From the NCBI GenBank assembly GCA_016285075.1, contig JAEEQB010000035.1:1-48615 (forward strand): a stretch of DNA of 48,615 nucleotides. Direction: 5' to 3'. The notes beneath the pieces are model-generated. The model had not been told where the DNA came from, ran no database searches, and saw only the letters and a list, made by a program, of their open reading frames with translations. A program made the translations under genes and the position numbers. Each line of letters begins with the position of its first letter. Position 1 is the stretch's first letter. This document shows positions 27,172 to 35,843 of the stretch, in pieces. Source of the stretch: Prevotella sp. (lineage in GTDB: Bacteria; Bacteroidota; Bacteroidia; Bacteroidales; Bacteroidaceae).

Positions 27172-28450
27172 TCAATACGCTGTAGCGAATTTCAACATCG
27201 CTCCTATACCGTATTGTAATGCATCTTCATCGATATCAAAAGCAGCAGTATGATGACCAGCAGTAGTTCCAAGTTCTCTATTCTCTACACCAACAAGTGT
27301 AAATAACGTAGGAGCCAGTTGGTTGTAGAGGGCGAAAGTTTCAGAGGCATACCAGTTATAGTCTTCGTTGGCAGTTATCCTGCCTGGGAAAAGCGTACCA
27401 ATCGTCTTGTTGGCGAAAGCCGTAAGTTGCGGGTCATTGATTACTGGTGGAACCTGAGCTGTCATCTTTTCGCCAAAACGGACAATACAGCCGTGAGCAT
27501 GAGCCACTTCAGTTGCAACTCGCTTGATGAGTTCCAGTGATTTAACACCACTCTCCCAGTCGAAGAAGCGCAATGTACCTCCAATATAGACAGAATCAGG
27601 AATAACATTCCATGTCTCACCACCTTGGAATTGTGTTATGCCAAGAGTCACCAGTTTGGTAATGTCTCTCTGATTGTTCCAGGCAATGGAGACAGCGTTG
27701 AGAATACTTGTAGCTGCGAAGATTGGGTTAACAGAGAGATCGGGGCGCGAAGCATGCCCACCACGTCCGAAAACCTGCCAAGACAGCATGGCCATACCCG
27801 CCATAATAGAGCCGTCTTTAATGTAAATCTTCCCACTCGGGACATTTGAGGCCAAATGGTTACCATAAATGGCATCAAAGTGGATTCCTTTGATAGCAGC
27901 AATCATGGGACGAATGCCAGTATTTATCTCTTCAACTTCTTCGAAAAGAAAAACATACTTCCCTGTCAACCTGTCTCGCCAGTCGTTGAGAATCTTGATG
28001 GTTGTCAGCAAAATTGCCATGTGGCCATCGTGTCCACAACCTTGTGTAACACCCTGATTTTTTTGAGAGATAGGATTTCTGCCTACCTCCGCCATTAAGT
28101 GGGCTTTCCGTAACGGGAAGCCCATCAATATCAGTACGAAGCCCGATGGTTTTACCCGGCTTCTTAGTGTCAAGGATTGCATAAAAACCTGTACTACCAG
28201 CCACATCATGCATCTCAAATTCGCCTATTTCGGCCAGGTGCTTCTTCAGGTACTTTACCGTTTCTATTTCCTGTCCCCCTACCTCCGGGTAAAAATGCAG
28301 ATGCCGACGGATATTACGCGTAAACTGATCATAATGTTGTATTTTGCGGAGAATCTCCTGATCAGATATCTTATTTGCTGCAAACATCCGTGCTACATTG
28401 ATAAACGATGCTATGCAGACAAGTAAAGCAATGGTACTAGTTTGTTTCAT
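27172..28450 (-). pseudogene. M20-family amidohydrolase/peptidase, frameshifted at an A7 run
   Basis: Two overlapping frames give one M20 protein. The first runs from ATG 28450 with a signal peptide (MKQTSTIALLVCIASFINVA) through RRHLHFYPEVGGQE and LRTDIDGLPVTE. The second continues QGVTQGCGHDGHMAIL and FLFEEVEE and ends MLKFATAY. The break lies at seven A residues (minus strand, 28064-28058). Reading six As instead of seven gives SKNQGVTQGCGHDGH, matching the SKNxGVMHACGHDGH consensus, so a single-base homopolymer indel explains it. The intact product would be an IAA-amino-acid hydrolase-like zinc amidase of about 425 residues. It overlaps the upstream gene by four bases. It may be a pseudogene, a slippage-rescued gene or a base-calling error. 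Confidence 0.85.
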
Positions 28451-29703
28451 AAGATGTTGAATCTTTGCTTATATTGTTCATTAACATATTGATCCACCCA
28501 TTGATAGAACTCTGTTGTTTCGCGCCCAGCCCGACCGTTCTTCCGAAGCGTTTCAATAACCTTTTTAGCACGATAGAAAATCTCGTCTTCTATAGGCTCT
28601 ATTTGTTGTAAAATACCTGTTCCAGCATGGTTGATAAGACGGGCCAGATTGATATAGTCAGCCCCATTTCCTCGTTTAATGGGGAAGAGCTGATCTTTCA
28701 ATTTGAATCCTGCATCAACCAGTGTGGCATGCCCCGTGCTATTGCGCGTAACAATTTGTGGAAGATCATTATCAGATGTTATCCAGAGAGGAATGGCTGG
28801 CGTAGTAAGTGATGAACCTGGTATCGTCCAAGCTATTGTAAGACCAGGGTCTTCACCTGGGCGCACACCTTGAATGAGTTGGGCAGAAGCGGTGTGCCAA
28901 CGAGGAATAAAATCCCGGAAAGGGAAATAGACAGGCTGGGAATCGTCTTGGGGCGCAAAATCCCAAAGATTCAGACGAGTCAAACCATGGGTAAGCATGC
29001 GTGTCACTTTGCGAATGATGGGTTCAAAGTCAAGGTTTTCCTCAAACCCAGCACGCGTCATATAATCCTGTATGGCCAGATAGCGCTCTATGCCCTGGTC
29101 TAATGACCTGTCACCAGACATGCCGTGATTGGTACGTATGATAAAACCATAAGGAGCCTGATTAGGGTCATTGGCATCAAATTTTACATAACCATTATTC
29201 CCCGTCTCGTAGTAACAAATTCCTCCTTGTGCATCAAGTACGGCAAAATTGGAATTGGAGTGCAATGTGCCTTTAGCTTGCTTAATACTATCTAACAAAT
29301 GGTCGAAATCGGAGAGTGTGGCACAAGACTCTAGGGCCTTGTACATCAAATTGCCATCTTTTTCGTCACCATTAGGACGCTGACGACCTGGTTGTTGACG
29401 TCCGTTTAGATTATAAGCTGCAGTATTTGCAATGGCGAACCCTGCTTCGTTATGGCCTGACCACACGTTTTGGTTCAGTGAATCCTGGCGCCCTACAATG
29501 GCTAAGAATCGATACTTTCGACCTTGTACTATGACGACAAGATTATCTTGATTGGGCGTATCACGATTCTTAAAAATATAAGGACGTCCGTCTGGGGTTA
29601 CTTTTCCTGAAACAATAACACTGGTGCAAGCATCAGCAGGAGCAACACCTATTAGAAGTGCTGCACCAATAATCAAACAATCAATGACAATTTGAAGTTT
29701 CAT
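28447..29703 (-). CDS. Exported Ntn-hydrolase (C45/C69/choloylglycine-hydrolase type)
   Basis: The 418-residue protein has a hydrophobic leader ending PADA, directly followed by Cys26 in ACTSVIVSGKVTPDGRPYIF and KNRDT. An N-terminal Cys exposed after maturation, followed by T/S-x-I-x-x-G and a downstream R-D pair, is the signature of Ntn amidases such as C69 dipeptidases, acyl-CoA:6-APA acyltransferase-like C45 proteins and bile-salt hydrolases. Here Cys26 could be freed by signal peptidase cleavage. It hydrolyses a non-terminal amide, substrate unknown. It sits six bases after the S10 gene and overlaps the M20 gene by four. Confidence 0.75.
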   Translation of the reverse strand: MKLQIVIDCLIIGAALLIGVAPADACTSVIVSGKVTPDGRPYIFKNRDTPNQDNLVVIVQGRKYRFLAIVGRQDSLNQNVWSGHNEAGFAIANTAAYNLNGRQQPGRQRPNGDEKDGNLMYKALESCATLSDFDHLLDSIKQAKGTLHSNSNFAVLDAQGGICYYETGNNGYVKFDANDPNQAPYGFIIRTNHGMSGDRSLDQGIERYLAIQDYMTRAGFEENLDFEPIIRKVTRMLTHGLTRLNLWDFAPQDDSQPVYFPFRDFIPRWHTASAQLIQGVRPGEDPGLTIAWTIPGSSLTTPAIPLWITSDNDLPQIVTRNSTGHATLVDAGFKLKDQLFPIKRGNGADYINLARLINHAGTGILQQIEPIEDEIFYRAKKVIETLRKNGRAGRETTEFYQWVDQYVNEQYKQRFNIL

Positions 29704-29709
29704 CGTTCT

Positions 29710-31257
29710 TTAATATTTAATTGCCTTCCAATCTTTGGGAATCTGGCTGAGAATAAACTGACGAATATCTTCGTTACCTTGCTTCAGATCATCTTTACGA
29801 ACATAAATCATATGACCACTGCGATAACCTTTGAAAATAAAGCGATCTTGAAACTTTCCGCCACGGTCTATTTGCCAAACGTTGTATTTTGCATTAAAAT
29901 AATCGCATCCGCCATCATAATAGCCTGATTGGACAAGCACCTTCAAATCAGGATTTTGTGAGAGGGCACGCCCCAAATCTTCACCCGTGTGATCATTATC
30001 ACGATTCCAAGGAGAGACATTGCCGAAGATAAGATATTCCACATCGGTTTTATAATTCAATTTATTTATAACATACCAGTTATAAGCTGTTGAGAAAGCA
30101 CGATTCCATGTTGAGAACTCAGCACTATAATCAGGATTTTCACCTGAAGTCTGGATATCACGACCTGTATAGCGAGAATCGAGACGTCCAATATGAAGGT
30201 CGCGACTACGCAACACTTCTTTCCAATAAAAGCGCGTAGGGATAATCAAATTGTGATTCAACACTTCTTGTTGGCTAATACCAGAATAACGTGCTACCTT
30301 TGCAGCTATCTCTTTTCTGCGAGCTTCTGGTAAAGCACCACCCCAGGCTAATGCAGGAATATATTCATCGACTGTAAATTTCTCCACCTCAGGTAAAATA
30401 TCGTCAAGATCTTTATTTTGAAGGTCTGCATTCAATGCTTTGTGATACCAAGATGTGGCAGTCATATATGGTTGTGTGAGTGCCCGACGGTTGATACTAC
30501 GCGAATCAATACCCAGTTCTGTTGGCGACAACAGGATTACACCATTGACATATATCCAGTGTTTTTGCTGAAGACTATAAGTGAGTCCTGATGCTCGAGT
30601 CGTGCCATAGCTCTCACCTATAATAAATTTAGGCGACTCCCAACGGTTATGGCGATTGATAAAGTTTTTTACCCAATCGCTGATATAATCTATATCTTCA
30701 TTCACACCAAAAAAAGTAGATGAACTCTTTGAACTACTGTTCTGCCTGCTTCCACGACTTGCTCCTTGAGAAGGTGTTTCAGTACTTTCCTTTGCTTCTT
30801 TATTTACCTTTATGGCCCTTGAGAAACCCGTGTTTACAGGACAAATATAGACAATATCTGCAACATCAAGAACAGAGTAAGAGTTATCGTGGATACCATA
30901 AGGCTGAATCACCTGCCCCTCATCATCAAGATTAAGTAGTACAGGCCCTGTATATCCGATTTCCATCCAAAGTGATCCTGAACCAGGACCGCCATTGAAT
31001 GAAATGAGAAGCGGACGATGGGCCTTGTCTTTTACCCCATTCTTTTCGTAATAGGTGTAATTGAGACCTGCGATTATATTACCGTCCTTGTCCCATACCG
31101 GCTGATGACCAATAGTGGCTGAGTAAGAAACATTCTGCCCGTTGAATACTGCTTGATGTTGTGTAGTAACAGCATCTTCAGGGTCAATTTTCTCTTGAGC
31201 TATTGCTTGCCCAATGAAGAGGCAGGAAAGAAGTGATAATAAAAATCTTATTTTCAT
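29710..31257 (-). CDS. Exported S10-family serine carboxypeptidase
   Basis: This 515-residue enzyme has a signal peptide (ending GQAIAQ) and carboxypeptidase Y-like blocks: FNGGPGSGSLWME (oxyanion hole), NTGFS, GESYGTTRASGL (catalytic Ser), QSGYYDGGCDY (catalytic Asp region) and GYRSGHMIY (catalytic His). S10 enzymes remove C-terminal amino acids from peptides. A Ser-rich insertion (GSRQNSSSKSSSTFFG) lies near residue 175. It is second in the five-hydrolase operon. Confidence 0.9.
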   Translation of the reverse strand: MKIRFLLSLLSCLFIGQAIAQEKIDPEDAVTTQHQAVFNGQNVSYSATIGHQPVWDKDGNIIAGLNYTYYEKNGVKDKAHRPLLISFNGGPGSGSLWMEIGYTGPVLLNLDDEGQVIQPYGIHDNSYSVLDVADIVYICPVNTGFSRAIKVNKEAKESTETPSQGASRGSRQNSSSKSSSTFFGVNEDIDYISDWVKNFINRHNRWESPKFIIGESYGTTRASGLTYSLQQKHWIYVNGVILLSPTELGIDSRSINRRALTQPYMTATSWYHKALNADLQNKDLDDILPEVEKFTVDEYIPALAWGGALPEARRKEIAAKVARYSGISQQEVLNHNLIIPTRFYWKEVLRSRDLHIGRLDSRYTGRDIQTSGENPDYSAEFSTWNRAFSTAYNWYVINKLNYKTDVEYLIFGNVSPWNRDNDHTGEDLGRALSQNPDLKVLVQSGYYDGGCDYFNAKYNVWQIDRGGKFQDRFIFKGYRSGHMIYVRKDDLKQGNEDIRQFILSQIPKDWKAIKY

Positions 31258-31278
31258 TTGTAATCTGTTTTTGTAGTT

Positions 31279-32745
31279 TTACTTCTTAACAACGCGATAG
31301 TCTAAAGCAGGCTTGCGATCACCCAGCAATGGGACATATTTGAAATCAGGTCCTGTTGCCTGAAGAAACTCCTCTTTTATAGCAGAAAGGAGTTTGGGGT
31401 CTGTCAATATGTCGACCGCTGTCAACGCAAAGACTTTACTTGCCACCAACAATCCCTTTGTGCCAATTGTCGAACCGTCTGCTGCAACGTTTTGCCAACT
31501 ATGTCCTGGACTGCCTGGTACAAATGTTGCAGCACCAAAACTTGCCAATGGAACCACCCACGAAACATCACCGACATCACTAGAACCACCGCTTCCTTCT
31601 TCGGCGAATTCTGCTAGGGGCTGAACCTTAGCAGCTGCACTAATAATAGAGTCTGGGGTACCTGTAACACGAATCAATTCTTCTGCAAATTTGCGCTCAC
31701 GCTCATCATAAATAACGCCTCCTACTGTCTCTAGATTCTTCTGGATTACTTTGGAAAGCGTCTTGTTATGTAAGCGCTCATAGGTTCCGGCTACAATCTC
31801 TTTTTCCAAACGTGTCTGCGTGCCTTTAGCAGCACCAACTGCAGCGGAGTCTATCCATTCTGTCAAGTTATTAAGGTCTGTACGTTTAGGACTACGGATA
31901 TAATAAGAAACACGGGCGTATTCTGGCACAACATTTGGCGCGAAGCCGCCATCAGGTATTACATAGTGGATACGCGATGAGGTAGGTACATGCTCACGAA
32001 GCAAATTCACCATATAATCAAGGGCCTCTACCGCATCAAGAGCCGAACGACCTTTCCATGGATTTCCTGCCGCATGGGCTGGCTTACCGTAATATTTATA
32101 GTCGACCATAACCATTGCCGTTCCCCCATTTGTAGAAACAGCATTCACACTAGACGGATGCCAATCAAGAACGACATCAACACCTTTGAACAAACCCTCG
32201 CGCACTAAGTAGACCTTACCAGCACCACCTTCTTCTGCTGGTGTACCATACACTTTAATAGTGCCGCTATGCTTATTCGCTGTCAGCCATTTGCTTATTG
32301 AAACGGCTGCTGCCGATGAGCCAACACCAAAAGTGTTATGTCCGCAACCCTGGCCAGGAGCACCTTCCTTTACAGGCTTTCGATAAGGTACGGTGTCTTG
32401 CGAGAGTCCTGGCAGTGCATCAAATTCTGCTAACAAGCCTATCACGGGACTACCTGAACCATACGTCGCAACAAAAGCTGTTGGCATGCCAGCCACCCCT
32501 TCTTCGATGGTAAAGCCATTTTCACGAAGATGCTGTTTTAGCAAACCAGAACTATTTGTTTCCAGAAAACCTAACTCTGGGTTCGACCAGATGGCTTTCT
32601 GAAGTTTATCATAAGTCTCAAAATTACCGTTCAGATAATCAATTGCAACCGTAGCCTTAGAATTAGCTTTTACCTTCTTTGCGGCAGTGACACTACTGCC
32701 GAAGAGAAGTCCGGACAGCAGCAATAATCCTGTAATCTTTTTCAT
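31279..32745 (-). CDS. Exported M20-family amidohydrolase, AbgB-like
   Basis: This 488-residue protein has a signal peptide (MKKITGLLLLSGLLFGSSVTAA) and M20D/AbgB features: LLAEFDALPGLSQ, the metal-site GQGCGHNTFG, GTPAEEGGAGK with the catalytic Glu, and KPAHAAGNPWKGRSALDA in the dimerisation domain. AbgB-type enzymes split amides such as p-aminobenzoyl-glutamate. It is the first gene after the promoter at 32785-32792 with its dyads, hence the regulated head of the five-hydrolase operon (AbgB-like, S10, Ntn, M20, S9). Confidence 0.9.
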   Translation of the reverse strand: MKKITGLLLLSGLLFGSSVTAAKKVKANSKATVAIDYLNGNFETYDKLQKAIWSNPELGFLETNSSGLLKQHLRENGFTIEEGVAGMPTAFVATYGSGSPVIGLLAEFDALPGLSQDTVPYRKPVKEGAPGQGCGHNTFGVGSSAAAVSISKWLTANKHSGTIKVYGTPAEEGGAGKVYLVREGLFKGVDVVLDWHPSSVNAVSTNGGTAMVMVDYKYYGKPAHAAGNPWKGRSALDAVEALDYMVNLLREHVPTSSRIHYVIPDGGFAPNVVPEYARVSYYIRSPKRTDLNNLTEWIDSAAVGAAKGTQTRLEKEIVAGTYERLHNKTLSKVIQKNLETVGGVIYDERERKFAEELIRVTGTPDSIISAAAKVQPLAEFAEEGSGGSSDVGDVSWVVPLASFGAATFVPGSPGHSWQNVAADGSTIGTKGLLVASKVFALTAVDILTDPKLLSAIKEEFLQATGPDFKYVPLLGDRKPALDYRVVKK

Positions 32746-32784
32746 TTTTCTTATATCTTATTTGTTACTTTTCAATTTTGGATG

Positions 32785-32855
32785 CAAAGGTACTGTGATT
32801 TATATGTCTCTACAATCCCTTGTTTATGGTATTTGGAATACCACATGTTTGTTGA
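32785..32855 (-). promoter_or_regulatory. Promoter of the hydrolase operon with dyad operators
   Basis: The -7 box TACCTTTG is at 32785-32792. The proximal dyad ATACCATAAACAAGGGAT (32815-32832, gene direction) is centred 35 bp from the box centre. A weaker distal half-conserved copy (32838-32855) is at 58 bp. The element sits between the TonB receptor stop codon (32858) and the AbgB-like gene. Confidence 0.7.
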
Positions 32856-32857
32856 AT

Positions 32858-34882
32858 TTATAATTGGAATGAGATGTTGGTATAGATATTACGACCTTTT
32901 TGAGGTATATGATTCCAATCAGAATAGGTGGAGTAATACTTGTCAAACAGATTGTCTACACCCAAATGTACATTAGTATCAACCCGACCTATTAGGAAAT
33001 GATAACCTATATTACAATGGAAAATACTATAACTTGAAATCGGTGTCTCACCATATTTTTCACTATAATTGTTATGGCGACTGACGAGATTTGCACCAAA
33101 CTCTGCCTCTAGGTCATTTAATTGAAGCTTAAACTTCCCTGAATAAGAAAGTGGCGCAATGAGTGGCAAACGTGATTTCGTACTTTCCCTGCCATAGCTG
33201 TAACTTAACCTATTCTCCCAATGAAGCCAATAGATTGGATTAATATTGAAAGATGCTGTGATGTTCATAATTTGAGCATGATTCAGATTTTGGTAAATCT
33301 TTACTCCTGCAGCGCCAATTGTCATATGTGATAATCTGGTATCTGGAATTCCTATGATATAGTTACTGAAAAAAAATATATTTGTTTCTGCACTGGCTTC
33401 GATAATTGAATTGTTCCACGAAACAGAAGCATTCATCTCAACGGCACTCTCCTTTTTCAAGTGAGGGTTGCCAATATAATCATAACGATCGAAAGTGTTA
33501 TTGAGAAAGTAGCCGTATGCCTCTGTGACAGAAGGGGCACGGTTACCATAACCCGTACCTACTGCCAGTTTCCAGTCTTTATGCCGATAAGCATAACTAA
33601 CTGCTATACGCCCAATAACATCTTGAGCAGTTCGCTTCATAGAAGGGAAATAAATACTTAAAGCCCGGAAGCCTTCATCGTTGTTTATTCTCTGATTCTG
33701 CCAAGATCCTTTTATTGATACTCGTAAAGAATGCTTTTCCCCTATACTAATATTATCAGAGAAGGAGAGACCAGTGTTGAAAGTTCCAACATCAGGCCAG
33801 GTAAGCATATACATGGGGGCTATACCATCTACATACATTGTCATATCAGCAAAAAGCGTGTTGTAGTAAGCATCATAATTCAATTGATACTGATGATGAT
33901 TGCTACTACCTTGCAATAAACTGTAAAGTCCTACGGTACTGCTTTTACCTGGCATATCCATGTGTATTTGAATGTCAGGACGATGTGTATCATCCATATT
34001 ATGTGTTATATGGTTATAGTACGCTTTAGTTTCCCAACGATTAAAGAATCTTTGCAGATTTTCTCTGCGATAAGATAGTGATGTTATGATACCTGTGGCA
34101 TCGCTGACATCCATATTTAGTGCGGGGTATCCTACATCAGTAGCTCGATCGAAGATGAGCGTACCCTCCAAAATGTGATTATCTATAGGTTGCCAACCAA
34201 GGTTAAGGAATGCATTCACTTTCCTAAACTGGGAAAACTCTATTTCTTTTCTGCCACCTGCATTGTAGTTGTTTGCATGTCTGTAAAACAAACCTAAATT
34301 GCTATAAAACCGCTCCCTCGAAAAAGCAGCATCAGCGCCATAGGTCTGTAAGTGTCCATTGGTTTCATAACCTGCAGTAGCATTATATTCTTCTGATGCC
34401 TCATTGAACCCAATTTTACGCAATTTCAAATCGATGCTGCCACCAATATTGCCTGTTGCCTGAGGATTCCCGTCGAGGCCGGCATCGAGTCTGATGCGTT
34501 GCAGATTACCACTTTCGACATAAGATGTTATAGGATCCATTTTGTCTGTACAGGCATAAAATATCTTCATACCGTCAATCGTGGTAGAAAGGCGTTCTGT
34601 AGCCATGTTATTAACGATTGGTTCCCATGCATAAGAACCACGTTTTACCATATTTACACTATGGAGCTGTAAGAGATGCTCTTCGATACTGGCTGCACGT
34701 CCTTTTCCAGCCACTTTACGACTAATGCCCACGGCAGAAGTGACAGTTACCTCACTAAGCATTTCCTCGCTAGCAATGGAATCAATGGAATCTTTCTGGG
34801 CAAAAGCAGGGACAGTCACTATCGACTGTCCCAAACCAAAAATAAAAACTAACCTCAGTATTAACCTATTAATTAAGCGCAT
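32858..34882 (-). CDS. TonB-dependent outer-membrane receptor with a CxxxM (OprC/NosA-like) motif
   Basis: This 674-residue receptor has a signal peptide (ending PAFAQ), a plug (LSEVTVTSAVGI) and a 22-strand-type barrel ending YTNISFQL. In the plug, TIDGMKIFYACTDKMDP holds Cys111 and Met115 spaced CxxxM before DP. The copper receptors OprC and NosA bind copper through a CxxxM motif in the equivalent loop. An IHMDM segment in the barrel could supply further ligands. The lipoprotein upstream (10 bases away) has methionine-rich YtkA-like domains, which fits copper or copper-bound ligand uptake. It belongs to the leftward block headed by the binding protein and SusCD. Confidence 0.78.
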   Translation of the reverse strand: MRLINRLILRLVFIFGLGQSIVTVPAFAQKDSIDSIASEEMLSEVTVTSAVGISRKVAGKGRAASIEEHLLQLHSVNMVKRGSYAWEPIVNNMATERLSTTIDGMKIFYACTDKMDPITSYVESGNLQRIRLDAGLDGNPQATGNIGGSIDLKLRKIGFNEASEEYNATAGYETNGHLQTYGADAAFSRERFYSNLGLFYRHANNYNAGGRKEIEFSQFRKVNAFLNLGWQPIDNHILEGTLIFDRATDVGYPALNMDVSDATGIITSLSYRRENLQRFFNRWETKAYYNHITHNMDDTHRPDIQIHMDMPGKSSTVGLYSLLQGSSNHHQYQLNYDAYYNTLFADMTMYVDGIAPMYMLTWPDVGTFNTGLSFSDNISIGEKHSLRVSIKGSWQNQRINNDEGFRALSIYFPSMKRTAQDVIGRIAVSYAYRHKDWKLAVGTGYGNRAPSVTEAYGYFLNNTFDRYDYIGNPHLKKESAVEMNASVSWNNSIIEASAETNIFFFSNYIIGIPDTRLSHMTIGAAGVKIYQNLNHAQIMNITASFNINPIYWLHWENRLSYSYGRESTKSRLPLIAPLSYSGKFKLQLNDLEAEFGANLVSRHNNYSEKYGETPISSYSIFHCNIGYHFLIGRVDTNVHLGVDNLFDKYYSTYSDWNHIPQKGRNIYTNISFQL

Positions 34883-34892
34883 GCTCTATATT

Positions 34893-35840
34893 TTAAATTG
34901 AAATAGTCCAATATAGATTACTATAACCACTATTATCATTCTCACCACCTGCTACTATATTTCCGTTCTTATCTTTCACGACCAGATGGATATTCCAAAG
35001 ACCTGTCATCGACAAGTTTAGCCGACCTTCGTATATACCAGACTCTTGACGTATTAAAGGTTCATTGCCTGGTGATGAGTGATTGCCCATATCTGGCATC
35101 GTTGGCGTATGCTCTATGACAAATTCTTCCGATGCATCGTAATAAGGCAACACCTTATTTTCGCCTGTGCGGGATATATATGCCTGAATGGTGTTTATTC
35201 CTGTCTGGAAATTCTCGGCATTGACAAGTGTAAGATAATAGGTGCGGTCAATCAACTTAAATGATTTGATCCATGTATTTCCCGAAGGCTGGGCAACGAC
35301 ATTAAAGCGAAGATTCTCAGTCTTTCCTACAGAACCTTTAACACTATAGTTGAGCGAAAGCTCCCAGAAAGAATTTTCGTCAGATGCCATCAGAGGCGCA
35401 AACCATATTTTATAAACAGGCAGACCGTCTATCTTGCTGAAGCTATTGGCCGTGGGGGCACTGTGCTTCATGCCCATAGCACCCATTGTCATAACTGGAA
35501 CAAAATCACTTATCTGTATATCTTTTACATGCTGATTTGTCGCAGTCTTCTCAACAGCAAATAGCAATTCTGTGTAGCCGACACGCAAAGTGGCATATCT
35601 GGCATAGACCCTGATGGTATACTTTTCGAATATGATGCCCGACAAGTCGTCTACCTCTTGATAGTCTGCAAAGAGGCGACGCATGGCCAATTCGTCGTCA
35701 TAGCTACAGCATTCATCATCATCTTCCGGAATATTTATGACCAGAGGGGAATCATCGGGATCCTCAGAATTATTGCCGCATGATGCAAACAGGGCAGTAC
35801 CTATAAATAGAAACACATAAATATATAATGACTTTTTCAC
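34893..35840 (-). CDS. Lipoprotein with two YtkA/FixH-like domains
   Basis: The lipobox ends at Cys21 (ALFASC) and is followed by an acidic linker containing DDDECCS. Two immunoglobulin-like domains follow; each has the Met/His segment found in YtkA-like proteins: VMTMGAMGMKHSAP in the first and TPTMPDMGNHSSP in the second, the latter followed by YEGRLNLSMTGLWNI. Family members are linked to copper or cytochrome oxidase maturation. The 315-residue protein is placed between the double-OsmC protein and the CxxxM TonB receptor, suggesting a surface or periplasmic metal-binding partner. Confidence 0.7.
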   Translation of the reverse strand: MKKSLYIYVFLFIGTALFASCGNNSEDPDDSPLVINIPEDDDECCSYDDELAMRRLFADYQEVDDLSGIIFEKYTIRVYARYATLRVGYTELLFAVEKTATNQHVKDIQISDFVPVMTMGAMGMKHSAPTANSFSKIDGLPVYKIWFAPLMASDENSFWELSLNYSVKGSVGKTENLRFNVVAQPSGNTWIKSFKLIDRTYYLTLVNAENFQTGINTIQAYISRTGENKVLPYYDASEEFVIEHTPTMPDMGNHSSPGNEPLIRQESGIYEGRLNLSMTGLWNIHLVVKDKNGNIVAGGENDNSGYSNLYWTISI

Positions 35841-35843
35841 AAT

